Assembly: GCA_017656425.1 (NCBI GenBank)
Contig: JACDNV010000002.1
Span: 186,001-250,000 of the forward strand
DNA from: Candidatus Neomarinimicrobiota bacterium
GTDB taxonomy: Bacteria > Fidelibacterota > UBA2242 > B5-G15
DNA length: 64,000 nt
Direction of reading: 5' to 3'
The notes under the pieces were generated by a model that ran no database searches, had not been told where the DNA came from, and was given only the letters and a program-made list of their open reading frames with translations. A program made the translations under genes and the position numbers. Positions 31,475 to 40,553 of the stretch are shown here, piece by piece. Position 1 is the stretch's first letter. Every line of letters begins with the position of its first letter.

Positions 31475-31912
31475 CTAATAATTGAAAGCTTTTATTTTTT
31501 GATATGCTATGCCATACATGTCATAAATGATTGTACCAACTATTGAAAGCTCTGATATTTCAAAAGCTACTCACATCCAAGGAATGAAAGGATCAGGATA
31601 ATTTTGATATAGTTTATATCCAAGTAGAGTGTTTTGCCCTTTTTTATCCCCAATTTCTATTATTGAAAAATTTATTGTATAATTACCCTCATTATCGGAA
31701 TAAGTTGAAAATGTATCTTTGTATTCATTTATAAAACTAACCTTTGCTCCTTGAATACCGATTTTAGAGTAACTATCAAGTACTTTACCTTTTACTATTA
31801 CTGAAGTTTGTGGACGTGATTTGGCAATTAAAAGTATTGTAAAAGTGGCAATAGTTATTATTTTAAAGGAACGGCATACAAATAGATGTAATCTCCCCAC
31901 TGAATTAATCAC
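31475..31912 (-). pseudogene. Degraded secreted protein with T9SS-type sorting motif
   Basis: The first 113 residues (31,571-31,912) hold a hydrophobic N-terminal segment, a CarboxypepD-reg-like stretch (KGKVLDSYSKIGIQGAKVSF, later TYSDNEGNYTINFS) and the start of a type IX sorting domain, YKLYQNYPDPFIPW. An in-frame TGA then interrupts it. The same frame continues for 31 residues, FEISELSIVGTIIYDMYG, to a TAG at 31,475. The usual sorting domain runs YQNYPNPFNP-TT-I-FE-IYD--G, so spacing is intact and only the stop and a missing last 50 residues spoil it. Most of the passenger domain also appears deleted. It is probably a relic of a surface protein. Confidence 0.72.
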
Positions 31913-32235
31913 GAAGCTTATTTCCTTAATAACACTTCATTGTAAATATTTATTTATTACATTAAAGATTTTAATATCAAAATAATTTTATGTCAACTCC
32001 TTTCTTAATTTTTACTAAATTCTTTTAACATCCTTTATGCCATTAATCTATTTAAGATATTATAGCGATTATGTTAATTTAGTTACATATACATTCTGTA
32101 TAATTTTGTTAGTTTAAATTAAATTTTTATAGATATATTGAATAATCGGCCAGTAGAACTTACTCTTGTATTAAACGTCACTTAAGTGTAATTTTACTTT
32201 TGATAGATTATGGTGTTTAAGGAATTTATTAAAAT
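31913..32235. other. AT-rich intergenic region upstream of the DUF502 gene
   Basis: This gap of 323 bases has no convincing coding sequence on either strand. It includes a perfect ten-base palindrome, CACTTAAGTG at 32,179-32,188, about 47 bases before the DUF502 start. That could be an operator but matches no named regulator that I recognise. The promoter for the DUF502-fakAB-plsY run should lie here. Confidence 0.35.
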
Positions 32236-32865
32236 ATGAGCAGTTTTTTAAAAAAGGTAAGAGTTCAGATACGCAATAAGATTCTTACCGGTGTTCTGGC
32301 GTTAATACCGATTGCTGTCACAATTTATCTGATAAGACTTTTTGTAGAGTTTTTTGATAATATAGTAAGTCCAATTATTGATCCTTATATTGGTTTTCAT
32401 ATACCAGGTCTAGGGATAGTAGTGTTCTTCATTATTCTTTATATCCTCGGACTCTTCGTATCCAATCTATTAGGTAAGAAGCTATTATTACTTATTGAAA
32501 AATGGTTGAATTACATACCTATTGCTGGAACGATTTACAGAACTGCAAAGCAGATTGTATATGCTTTTTCTGTTCAGGGAAAGGGTTTCGAAAAAGTAGT
32601 TTTTATAGAATACCCGAGGAGTGGAATTTGGACTATAGCTTTTGTTACTGGTGAATCAGTGGGAAAAGATGGCGCCGAATTTTATAACCTGTTTGTTCCG
32701 ACAACACCTAATCCAACTTCTGGATGGGCTCTTTTTATTCCAAAGGAAGATGTCATCCCATCGGAGATGACCATTGAGCAGGGTTTAAAAGCATTGATAT
32801 CTGGAGGTGCCGTCGCTCCTCAAAAAATGAGTTTTATAAGGAAAAATAAAAAGGGAAATGAATAA
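32236..32865 (+). CDS. DUF502 family membrane protein
   Basis: A 209-residue membrane protein of unknown function. Two hydrophobic segments (about residues 17-36 and 55-80) precede a soluble part with the family motifs IPIAGTIYRTAKQ, VVFIEYPRSGIWTIAFVTG and VFVPTTPNPTSGW (here LFVPTTPNPTSGW). It starts a plus-strand run and overlaps the fakAB-like gene by eight bases, so co-translation is likely. Confidence 0.88.
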   Translation: MSSFLKKVRVQIRNKILTGVLALIPIAVTIYLIRLFVEFFDNIVSPIIDPYIGFHIPGLGIVVFFIILYILGLFVSNLLGKKLLLLIEKWLNYIPIAGTIYRTAKQIVYAFSVQGKGFEKVVFIEYPRSGIWTIAFVTGESVGKDGAEFYNLFVPTTPNPTSGWALFIPKEDVIPSEMTIEQGLKALISGGAVAPQKMSFIRKNKKGNE

Positions 32866-34660
32866 CACCACAAAGCTCGAATATCTCGATGGGAGAAGAT
32901 TCTTAATCAGTGTACTGGCTGGTGCCAATGAGGTATTCAATAGAAAAGATTATCTTGATAAAATAAATTATTTTCCTGTGCCTGATGGCGATACTGGAAC
33001 TAATATTTCAGGTACCTTTCAGGGGATTGTTGAGCGCATTGGGTCGTGGAATATAAAGAAAATAGGCGAATCAATCAGTGAGGTGGCAAATATTTCACTG
33101 GAGACTGCCAGAGGTAATAGCGGTGTAATATTTGCTCAATATTTTCATGCACTGGCTAAGGAATTAAAAAATGAATTCAAGGTATCCACAGAAAAATTTG
33201 GTCTGGCTGTTAAAAATGCTATAAATAATGTTTATAGTGCAATTTCCGATCCCCGTGAGGGGACAATCCTGACAGTTATGAGGGAGTGGGCAGACTTCGT
33301 GTGTGAACAAAGCTCAAGGATAAAAGATTTTCCAACATTACTTTCCAGATCGCTGGAAATTGCAAAAATATCTTTACAGTCAACGCGATATAAAATAGAA
33401 GTACTAAGGAAAAACAATGTTGTTGATTCAGGAGCATTGGGATTTGTTCTATTTATAGAAGGTATAGTCAAATTTTTAAAAAGCGGCAGGATAAGTGATC
33501 TAAGGAAAATGAAGAAAGGGAATTTAGAAGTTGATATTAAGAGCTATGAGAATATTGATATTAATAGTATGAATTATAGATGGTGTACAGAGTGTATTAT
33601 CAGCGGAGAGAACATTGATCATGAATTAATTAAGAATAAAATACGTGAATATGGTGACTCTGTTGTGGTTGCTGGTTCTGATGATAAAGTTCGTGTGCAT
33701 ATACATACCGATAACCCGGCAGGTGTGATGTACGCTCTAAAGGATTTTGGAGAGATAGTTTACCAGAAAGCCGATGATATGTATATGCAATATAAGGTAG
33801 CCCATAATCCCCATCCGGATGTTGCGATTGTTACTGATTCTGCTTGTGACCTGCCACAGAAAGTTATAGATAAATATATGATAAATACTGTTTCATTAAA
33901 GATATCTTTTGGGAATACGACCTATATTGATAAAGTGACAATTACTCCAAATATATTCTATAAAATGGTGGATTCGGCGAAAGATTATCCCGTTACGTCT
34001 CAACCTGCACCCGGCGACTTTTTAAACCTATTCGGGTTTTTACTTTCCCATTATAAATCAATTATTGGTATTTTTTTACCTGATAAGTTGAGTGGTACTT
34101 ATCAGAATGCAGTGAAAGCATCTCAACATTATTCTGATGGAAGAATAACAATAATAGATTCAGGATTTGCTACAGCTGCGCAGGGTCATTTAGTAAAAAT
34201 TGCCTCAGAGCTGGCATATGCGTGGGAAAAACATAAAGAAATCATAAAAGAAGTTAAGAAATCAAAGTCTCGAACGAGATTAATCGTTTATGTTGATACG
34301 TTCAAATATTTGATGAGGAGTGGGCGGGTCGACCCGATTAGAGGAATTATGGCAAAAATATTAAATGTAAAACCTATCCTTTCGTTAAATGGTGATGGGA
34401 GTGTAAGTCATATTGATAAAGCTTTTCTAAGGAAGACAGGTTTAAATAAACTAATCAAGCATACTATAAAGCTGATAAAAGGCAAGACTATAAGGGAAAT
34501 TACAGTAATTCACGCTGATTGTATTAAGCTGGCAAGTTTTGTCAGGGATAGATTGATTTATCATTTAAAAGTTACGAATATAGAAATTTTACCTGCTACG
34601 CCAGCCCTTGGTGCCCATGCGGGAAGAGGAGCTGTCGGAGTAGCTATTACCTGGGTGTAG
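32858..34660 (+). CDS. Fused DAK2/FakA-like and DegV/FakB-like protein (putative fatty acid kinase)
   Basis: A 600-residue fusion. Residues 9-210 form a DhaL/DAK2 ATP-binding kinase domain with PDGDTGTN (42-49) and ARGNSG (84-89). Residues about 225-315 match the FakA middle domain, with Cys243, His281 and His283 at the places of the zinc ligands of staphylococcal FakA. Residues 321-600 form a DegV fatty-acid-binding domain with VTDSACDLP, TSQPAPG (380-386) and SGTYQN (412-417). In Gram-positives FakA phosphorylates a fatty acid bound by a separate FakB; here both seem to be one chain. plsY, which uses acyl-phosphate, starts one base later. Function is inferred. Confidence 0.85.
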   Translation: MNNTTKLEYLDGRRFLISVLAGANEVFNRKDYLDKINYFPVPDGDTGTNISGTFQGIVERIGSWNIKKIGESISEVANISLETARGNSGVIFAQYFHALAKELKNEFKVSTEKFGLAVKNAINNVYSAISDPREGTILTVMREWADFVCEQSSRIKDFPTLLSRSLEIAKISLQSTRYKIEVLRKNNVVDSGALGFVLFIEGIVKFLKSGRISDLRKMKKGNLEVDIKSYENIDINSMNYRWCTECIISGENIDHELIKNKIREYGDSVVVAGSDDKVRVHIHTDNPAGVMYALKDFGEIVYQKADDMYMQYKVAHNPHPDVAIVTDSACDLPQKVIDKYMINTVSLKISFGNTTYIDKVTITPNIFYKMVDSAKDYPVTSQPAPGDFLNLFGFLLSHYKSIIGIFLPDKLSGTYQNAVKASQHYSDGRITIIDSGFATAAQGHLVKIASELAYAWEKHKEIIKEVKKSKSRTRLIVYVDTFKYLMRSGRVDPIRGIMAKILNVKPILSLNGDGSVSHIDKAFLRKTGLNKLIKHTIKLIKGKTIREITVIHADCIKLASFVRDRLIYHLKVTNIEILPATPALGAHAGRGAVGVAITWV

Positions 34661-34661
34661 T

Positions 34662-35342
34662 ATGATAGTGGTAATCTTAAATATTTTATTGGTTATGATA
34701 ATTAGTTATATATGTGGTTCTTTCCCGACCAGCATTGTTGTAAGTAAACTGGCAAAGGGCATAGACATAAGAAATTATGGTTCAGGAAATGCTGGTGGAA
34801 CAAATGTTTTTAGAGTGTTGGGATGGCAGTACGGAATTTTAGTATCTATAGTTGATATAGGGAAAGGAGTCATTGCAACTTTACTTGTCTCGCAAATTCG
34901 AATAGAACAACTTTCTTTTGAATGTGATATGCTTTTCAAAATAGTTGCAGGATTATCGGCAGTTATTGGTCACAGCTTCACAGTCTTTGCTGGGTTTCGG
35001 GGTGGAAAAGGCGTAGCTACAGGTGCGGGGATGCTTATATCATTAACACCTGTGGTTTTTATCGCCTGTTTGATAATCTTTGCACTGGTTTTATTTTCTA
35101 CAGGGATAGTATCTGTAGCTTCAATCACAACTGCTATTTGCTTCCCTATAGCCTTAGTCCTATATTCAGTAATAAGGGGAGTGAGTATAGATCAGACACT
35201 CTTAATATTTAGTCTTGTAATTCCACTCTTTATCATCTTTACACACAGGCATAATATAATTCGAATATTCAGAGGACAAGAAAATAAATTTGAAAAAATA
35301 GCTATTATAAAAAATCTATTTAAGAAGCGAAAAATTACTTGA
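34662..35342 (+). CDS. plsY: Acyl-phosphate:glycerol-3-phosphate acyltransferase PlsY
   Basis: Inner-membrane enzyme that acylates glycerol 3-phosphate with acyl-phosphate, the first step of phospholipid synthesis. The 226-residue protein has about five hydrophobic helices and the family motifs GSFPTSIVVSK, YGSGNAGGTNVFR and GGKGVATG. It follows the FakA-FakB-like fusion by one base, which places a likely producer and a user of acyl-phosphate together. Its 3' end overlaps the convergent tlpA-like gene by eight bases. Confidence 0.95.
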   Translation: MIVVILNILLVMIISYICGSFPTSIVVSKLAKGIDIRNYGSGNAGGTNVFRVLGWQYGILVSIVDIGKGVIATLLVSQIRIEQLSFECDMLFKIVAGLSAVIGHSFTVFAGFRGGKGVATGAGMLISLTPVVFIACLIIFALVLFSTGIVSVASITTAICFPIALVLYSVIRGVSIDQTLLIFSLVIPLFIIFTHRHNIIRIFRGQENKFEKIAIIKNLFKKRKIT

Positions 35343-35862
35343 GATATTTTTTTACCTCTTTCATAAAGTCATCTTTGCTTCTTGCGCCTATCCATTGGTG
35401 TCTAACGATTCCATCCCTATCTATTAGAAAAGTAGTAGGAACTGCTCTGACGCCGCCATAACTGGTTGCAATAGTCATTATTTCTATATTTGAGCCTGTA
35501 ACAAGGATATAATTTATTTTATACGATTCAGCGAATTTTTTTACCTGCTCTGGAGTACCTGAAGACGGTATAGTTATTCCTATAATTATAAGTCCGTCTT
35601 TTTTATGTTTCTCCTGAATGTTAATCAAATCAGGTATTTCCATCCTGCAGGGACCACACCATGAAGCCCAGAAGTTCAACATAACAACCTTCCCTTTAAA
35701 ATCAGATAGCTTTACTTTATTTCCATTTAAATCATTAAGTTCAAAATCGGGTGCCTTTTTACCTATAATTTCCTGGGAATATGTGATATTTATTAAAAAC
35801 ACCATTGATAGTATAGCGAGTGCTATTATTCTAATACCGGTTGTTGATTTCAATATTAACAT
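35335..35862 (-). CDS. TlpA/ResA-like periplasmic thioredoxin
   Basis: Exported thiol-disulfide reductase with a hydrophobic N-terminal signal or anchor (about residues 11-29) and an AhpC/TSA-like thioredoxin fold. The active site is Cys69-Gly-Pro-Cys72 in ASWCGPC, and the cis-proline is in RAVPTTFLID. It is 175 residues long. It follows dsbD by one base, so it is probably reduced by DsbD in the periplasm. Cytochrome c maturation and general disulfide reduction are both possible roles. Confidence 0.9.
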   Translation of the reverse strand: MLILKSTTGIRIIALAILSMVFLINITYSQEIIGKKAPDFELNDLNGNKVKLSDFKGKVVMLNFWASWCGPCRMEIPDLINIQEKHKKDGLIIIGITIPSSGTPEQVKKFAESYKINYILVTGSNIEIMTIATSYGGVRAVPTTFLIDRDGIVRHQWIGARSKDDFMKEVKKYLK

Positions 35863-35863
35863 T

Positions 35864-37648
35864 TTAACCTCCCTGGTTTTTAATTAATGCCTTTTTCATT
35901 CTTTGTACGAATTTCTTGGGATCTTCAAATCCAAAGAGCCTTAGTTCTTTTATCTCTTTTCCTTCTGGTGAGATAAATATTATAGTTGGGACACCTTTTA
36001 TGTCATACTTCTTTTTCAACTCCTTTTTAATCGGGTCATCCCCAATGGTTAAGTCTACTTTTATCAATGTAAAGTTTTTTGCCAAATTAATAACCCTTTC
36101 GTCAGTGAAGGTTATACTTTCAAGTTCCTTACAGGGGATACACCAATCTGCATAAAAATCTATGATAACGGGTTTCTTCCACTGTATTGATTGTTCCAAA
36201 ATGGTTTCGTTATAATCAAACCATTCCAGTTTTTCTTTTTGCTCTACGGGTTTTATCATCCAACCGGAGATAAATATGAGAATGATAGCTATAATATTTT
36301 TTATGTAGTTGAAGGCTTTAGATTCAGGAGCAGTTTTATTAAAGAGAATTAAATAAATTCCAATTCCAAGTGCGTATAATGAGTAGATAAGTTTTGATAA
36401 TGTGCTTCTTAGTAAGGGGGAAAGAAAGTATATTGCCATTGCTACTAATATGAATCCAAAAAACATTCTAATTCCAACCATCCATCTCCCAGACTTAGGT
36501 AAACTTGAAATTTTGCTGGAAAAGAAAGCGAGTATCATAAATGGTATTCCAAGACCAAGAGAAAGTGTAAAAAACATTGCAAACCCGATAAAGGGATTCC
36601 CAGTAGTAGCTACATAAGTCAACAGTCCGATTACAAAAGGACCGATACAGGGAGCAGCTACAAGTCCCATGGTCATTCCAATGAGTAAAGCTCCAAAATA
36701 ACCCTCTCCAATATTTGCTCCCAGCCTCAAAATAAAAGCAGGTTGCTGTATTTCATAAAGACCAAACATACTTAGGGCAAGAGTAATCATAACAAGTGCA
36801 ATAAAAACAAGTACTACTGGATTTGCAAGAAAACTGCCCAGCATTCCTCCTGTAAGAGCAGCGACAGTACCGAGTGTTGAATTTACGAGAGTCATTCCCA
36901 TGATATATAAAAATGCCATAAGAAGCTTCTTCCCTTTTTTGCTTGCTGCCTGACCGCCGAAATAGCCTATGGTTATGGGAATAAGAGGATAGACGCAGGG
37001 TGTCAGATTAAGTCCAAGACCTCCAATGAAAATGAGAATCAAGCTTATAAGTAATCCTTTTTCTTCAATGCTGTCCATGAATGAGGAATTTTTGTTGTTT
37101 TTCTGTACACTTTTTGAAATGATTTGATTATCAAAATTTATGAAATATTCTTTATTTATATTTTCAAATTGGGATTCGTTATTCAAAATTGGGAGTGTTA
37201 TACCAAACTCTACCTCTTCGGGTGGTTTGCATACCTGGTCATTACAACCCTGGTATTTCAAAGAGCCCTTTATCTTTAAGTTATTTTTTATGCTTCTATC
37301 TATTAATAGTATTGCATATACTGTATCTAACCCCTCATAGACTTTTAAAGGATTATTATAAAAGGGTGGTTCGATTTTCTTTGGGTGTGGATAAATGATT
37401 TTTTCTACTTTGAAATTGACCTCGTTAAAGTGGATTGAAGTTGGTATTAATAGTTCATCATCTGGACTCACTGAGTTGATATGCCAGCCTTCTTTTATGT
37501 CAAGTACTAAAGCGAGCATTAACTTTTTTCCTGGGATGACACCATTAGCATTGGGATAGAGTTTAATTTTAACCAATTGCGCTGAGGCAGATGTATAGAG
37601 AAAAATTAAAATTGCCATAAGCAGGATTGTTCTTATTGCCTTTTCCAT
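35864..37648 (-). CDS. dsbD: Thiol:disulfide interchange protein DsbD
   Basis: Transfers electrons from cytosolic thioredoxin across the inner membrane to periplasmic partners. The 594-residue protein has a signal peptide (about 1-23) and an N-terminal DsbD alpha domain with Cys135 and Cys140. The eight-helix CcdA-like domain has Cys217 (LTPCVYP) and Cys333 (APCIGP). The C-terminal thioredoxin domain has Cys502-Ile-Pro-Cys505. All six redox cysteines are thus present. It overlaps the patatin gene by 16 bases and precedes tlpA, a likely client. Confidence 0.95.
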   Translation of the reverse strand: MEKAIRTILLMAILIFLYTSASAQLVKIKLYPNANGVIPGKKLMLALVLDIKEGWHINSVSPDDELLIPTSIHFNEVNFKVEKIIYPHPKKIEPPFYNNPLKVYEGLDTVYAILLIDRSIKNNLKIKGSLKYQGCNDQVCKPPEEVEFGITLPILNNESQFENINKEYFINFDNQIISKSVQKNNKNSSFMDSIEEKGLLISLILIFIGGLGLNLTPCVYPLIPITIGYFGGQAASKKGKKLLMAFLYIMGMTLVNSTLGTVAALTGGMLGSFLANPVVLVFIALVMITLALSMFGLYEIQQPAFILRLGANIGEGYFGALLIGMTMGLVAAPCIGPFVIGLLTYVATTGNPFIGFAMFFTLSLGLGIPFMILAFFSSKISSLPKSGRWMVGIRMFFGFILVAMAIYFLSPLLRSTLSKLIYSLYALGIGIYLILFNKTAPESKAFNYIKNIIAIILIFISGWMIKPVEQKEKLEWFDYNETILEQSIQWKKPVIIDFYADWCIPCKELESITFTDERVINLAKNFTLIKVDLTIGDDPIKKELKKKYDIKGVPTIIFISPEGKEIKELRLFGFEDPKKFVQRMKKALIKNQGG

Positions 37649-38538
37649 ATCCTTCTCCAGAGGCTTTTTCTCTTTTTTAGAACCTTTTTCAGCTCATCAA
37701 TTTTTTCTTCTGCTTCCTTAATTCCAGCCTCTATAAATTCATAATATCTCATGAATTCACTCCAGTGAGCATCTTTCAAGTCAGGGTAAAATAGAAAATC
37801 AGCGTCTTTAATGATTTCGCTGGATAGAATGTTTCCTCGGATTGTTTCTGCCCTTGTTATAATGTCTATTATATTTGGATTTTTTAAAGGATTTAGTTCC
37901 TTAACGTTAACAGAGATTGCGATTACGAAATCAGCTCCCATCTTTCTAACAGCATGGACAGGCACTGGCTCTGTAACGCCACCATCTACTAGAACGCTTT
38001 CTTCTACTATCTCAGGGGGAACTATCCCGGGTATAGATGCACTGATTCTTACAGCCTTTCTTATATCGCCTTCTCTTATTACAACTGTTTTGCCACTTGA
38101 GATATCTGTTGCCACAGCTGCGAAAGGTATAGCTGTATCTTCAATGTTACCCTGATTTAAAAGTATTTTTAGCGCTTCTTCCAGTCGGTTTTTCTTTAAT
38201 AGTCCGCTTCGTCTGGATGAGATTTCCATCGAAAATCTTTCCCACAATCCTTTATAAAGAAATTGAAGGAAGGATAATGTCTTTTCTGCTTTGACTTGTC
38301 TAGGTACAAAATGCTTTATCCCAAGTGATTTGTAATCATTTGATTCAAGGTATATCTGAATTCTATTAATAACACTATGAGCACTGGGATTCTGAGAATA
38401 CATCGCTCCTATAATTGCTCCCATTGATGTTCCTGCTATAAAATCTATTGGTATTTTTTCTCTTTCCAGTACTTTAAGTACTCCTATGTGTGCTATACCT
38501 CTTGCACCACCTCCGCCAAGTGCTATTCCTATTTTCAT
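37633..38538 (-). CDS. Patatin-like phospholipase (RssA/NTE family)
   Basis: Serine hydrolase of the patatin fold, 301 residues. The oxyanion motif GGGGARG is at residues 8-14, the nucleophile Ser38 lies in GTSMG, and the catalytic Asp185 in DGG. No signal peptide is seen, so it should be cytosolic or membrane-associated. Members hydrolyse phospholipids or lysophospholipids, but the substrate is unknown here. It lies between the cyclophilin and dsbD genes. Confidence 0.9.
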   Translation of the reverse strand: MKIGIALGGGGARGIAHIGVLKVLEREKIPIDFIAGTSMGAIIGAMYSQNPSAHSVINRIQIYLESNDYKSLGIKHFVPRQVKAEKTLSFLQFLYKGLWERFSMEISSRRSGLLKKNRLEEALKILLNQGNIEDTAIPFAAVATDISSGKTVVIREGDIRKAVRISASIPGIVPPEIVEESVLVDGGVTEPVPVHAVRKMGADFVIAISVNVKELNPLKNPNIIDIITRAETIRGNILSSEIIKDADFLFYPDLKDAHWSEFMRYYEFIEAGIKEAEEKIDELKKVLKKRKSLWRRIWKRQ

Positions 38539-38552
38539 TTTGAGAAACCTCG

Positions 38553-39200
38553 CTACCTTTGATTTGTTTTGTTTTTAATGGTTACATAGACTTTTTTCAT
38601 TATAACAGGTTTGATGGGTTTATTCATTTTATCGGTTTTTACCATTGCGATTCTATCTACCACATCCATGCCTGTTACTACCTTTCCGAAAATAGTGTAG
38701 CTACCATCAAGATGTGGTAAATCTTTGAGGCATATATAAAACTGGCAGGCAGAGGATTCCATCCTCGGATTTATATTGTCAGGAAGTCTTGCTGCGCCTA
38801 CCATTCCTCTCTTATGTTTAAGAATTATCTCAGCAGGTATTGTATACCCCAGACCACCTGTACCATCATTTGATGGGTTTTCATCTCTTGAAAGAATATC
38901 CCCACCTTGAATGACAAAATTTGGGATGACTCTGTGAAATGTTGTTCCATTATAAAATCCTGCTTTTACCAGCTTTTTGAAGTTCATACAATGTAGTGGG
39001 GCCTGCTCTTCTAGCAGGTCAATCATTATTTTTCCATAGTCTGTATCAATGACTACTATATCTTCGGAAGTTACGGGCTCTACGGGAAGGTTTTTTACTT
39101 TGTTTATTATGCTATCAATTTGAGTGTTCGTGATAGGCTGAGGTAATACCAAAGCTGATAAAATTAATAGAATAGTAGGAAAAACCATAAAATTTTTCAT
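38553..39200 (-). CDS. Exported cyclophilin-type peptidyl-prolyl isomerase
   Basis: A 215-residue protein with an N-terminal signal peptide (about residues 1-21, ending near ALVLPQP), a 30-residue linker and a cyclophilin domain. The domain shows FHRVIPNFVIQGGD, SSACQFYICL and LDGSYTIFGKVVTGMDVVD. The proline isomerase role in periplasmic folding is inferred from the signal. It lies in the pyrF-to-tlpA run alongside dsbD, so this part of the run looks like an envelope-folding set. Confidence 0.9.
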   Translation of the reverse strand: MKNFMVFPTILLILSALVLPQPITNTQIDSIINKVKNLPVEPVTSEDIVVIDTDYGKIMIDLLEEQAPLHCMNFKKLVKAGFYNGTTFHRVIPNFVIQGGDILSRDENPSNDGTGGLGYTIPAEIILKHKRGMVGAARLPDNINPRMESSACQFYICLKDLPHLDGSYTIFGKVVTGMDVVDRIAMVKTDKMNKPIKPVIMKKVYVTIKNKTNQR

Positions 39201-39212
39201 TTCTTCTCCATT

Positions 39213-39977
39213 TTATATCTTTATTACATTTGATGGATAATTCTGTCGCGCTATTTCTATTTTTATTCTTTTATTATTTTCTTTTGAAAACATTTCGTTG
39301 ATAATCATTGGATCATTATTAGTTTCGCTTATATGCCCAATGACTATATATTTAGTATTAGTGTTTTGGCTGACTTTTCTGAAAAAATATAGAGCCTGAT
39401 CATTGGATAAATGTCCCAAACGGGATTTTATTCGCTGTATTACATTTAGTGGATATGGACCATTTAAAAGCATAAATAGATCATGATTACTTTCGAGAAG
39501 GAGTAAATTTACATTATCAATATGTTGAAAAAGAGATTCAATAGGGCTACCTATGTCTGTTAAAATGCCAATGGATTTGCCACCAGATGATATTACTAGA
39601 CCGATGGGATCAGCTGCGTCGTGAGGTATTTTGAATGTTTTTATTCCTAAATCAAAAATTTTGAAAGATTCGCCCGAGGTAAATGTTTTAATATGAACAT
39701 TATTAAATTGATTTTGTTTTATTACCCGGTAGGTTAATTCTGTCATATAGACAGGTATTTTATATCTCCTTGCAAAGGGAGCTACACCTGAAATATGGTC
39801 TGAATGTTCATGGGTGAGAATTATAGCTTTGATATCTAAAGGGTTCAAATCCCTTTGATTCAATCTTCTTACTATTTCTTTAATACTGAAGCCCTGATCT
39901 ATGAGTACGGCTGTGTTGTTGTATTTTATAAATGTTGAGTTTCCCTTACTACCACTACCCAGATTGCAGAAGATCAT
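39213..39977 (-). CDS. Metallo-beta-lactamase-fold hydrolase (YycJ/WalJ-like)
   Basis: A 254-residue cytosolic metallohydrolase. The metal motif THEHSDH is at residues 55-61, after the N-terminal GSGSKGNS pattern typical of the YycJ group. Later metal-site elements, PHDAADPIG and GHLSND, are present. YycJ relatives are thought to be exonucleases or nuclease-like enzymes, but the substrate is not established. It overlaps pyrE by four bases. Confidence 0.85.
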   Translation of the reverse strand: MIFCNLGSGSKGNSTFIKYNNTAVLIDQGFSIKEIVRRLNQRDLNPLDIKAIILTHEHSDHISGVAPFARRYKIPVYMTELTYRVIKQNQFNNVHIKTFTSGESFKIFDLGIKTFKIPHDAADPIGLVISSGGKSIGILTDIGSPIESLFQHIDNVNLLLLESNHDLFMLLNGPYPLNVIQRIKSRLGHLSNDQALYFFRKVSQNTNTKYIVIGHISETNNDPMIINEMFSKENNKRIKIEIARQNYPSNVIKI

Positions 39978-40549
39978 TTTTTACCAGTTCTACCTCTTAT
40001 TTCGAGCGGTATACCCTTTTTACACAGGGGACAATCATCTGGGTTATAAGTTGGAATATTTAATTTGACAAGCGGGAAATAGGGGAGGCTAAATTTAACG
40101 TTTCCCATGCTTCTATCTATAAATACCCCTATACCCACAATGACTCCGTCCTGTTTAACTACAAGGTCAATTAATTCATAAAGAGAGCTTCCTGTTGTTA
40201 AAATATCGTCAACAATTAGTACTCTCTCCCTTGGATTGATTTTGAAACCTCTACGAAATGTTAATTTATCTGATACTCTCTCTGCAAAGATACTTCGACA
40301 AGCGAGAAACTTTGCTACAACGTGACTAATTATAATACCACCTGTGGCTGCTCCTACAACAACATGTGGTTTTTTACTTTCAAAGTAAGTAGCAATTGAT
40401 CTACAAAGTTTTTCAGTAAGCTTAGGGTATTCCAGTATTCTGAATTTCTCTACATATGTGTCGCTGTGTAGACCACTTGTCAGTAGGAAATGTCCTTTGA
40501 GAATTGCCCCTGTGTCTAGGAGATAATTTTCAAGCGTTTCTTGTTTCAT
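39974..40549 (-). CDS. pyrE: Orotate phosphoribosyltransferase
   Basis: Adds phosphoribosyl pyrophosphate to orotate in pyrimidine synthesis. The 191-residue protein has FLLTSGLHSDTYVEKF at the N-terminus, the flexible-loop region and the PRPP motif VLIVDDILTTGSS. The C-terminal extension contains CPLCKKGIPLE, seen in the group of shorter PyrE proteins with a Cys pair. It follows pyrF by four bases, so the two late steps of UMP synthesis are coupled. Confidence 0.95.
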   Translation of the reverse strand: MKQETLENYLLDTGAILKGHFLLTSGLHSDTYVEKFRILEYPKLTEKLCRSIATYFESKKPHVVVGAATGGIIISHVVAKFLACRSIFAERVSDKLTFRRGFKINPRERVLIVDDILTTGSSLYELIDLVVKQDGVIVGIGVFIDRSMGNVKFSLPYFPLVKLNIPTYNPDDCPLCKKGIPLEIRGRTGKK

Positions 40550-40553
40550 GATT

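Noticed and set aside
31571-31912. Reassigned TGA codon (recoding) as the reason for the interrupted T9SS gene
   Set aside because: Many intact genes in the window, such as hflC, nrdD, perR and the sigma gene, end in TGA, so it works as a stop codon here.
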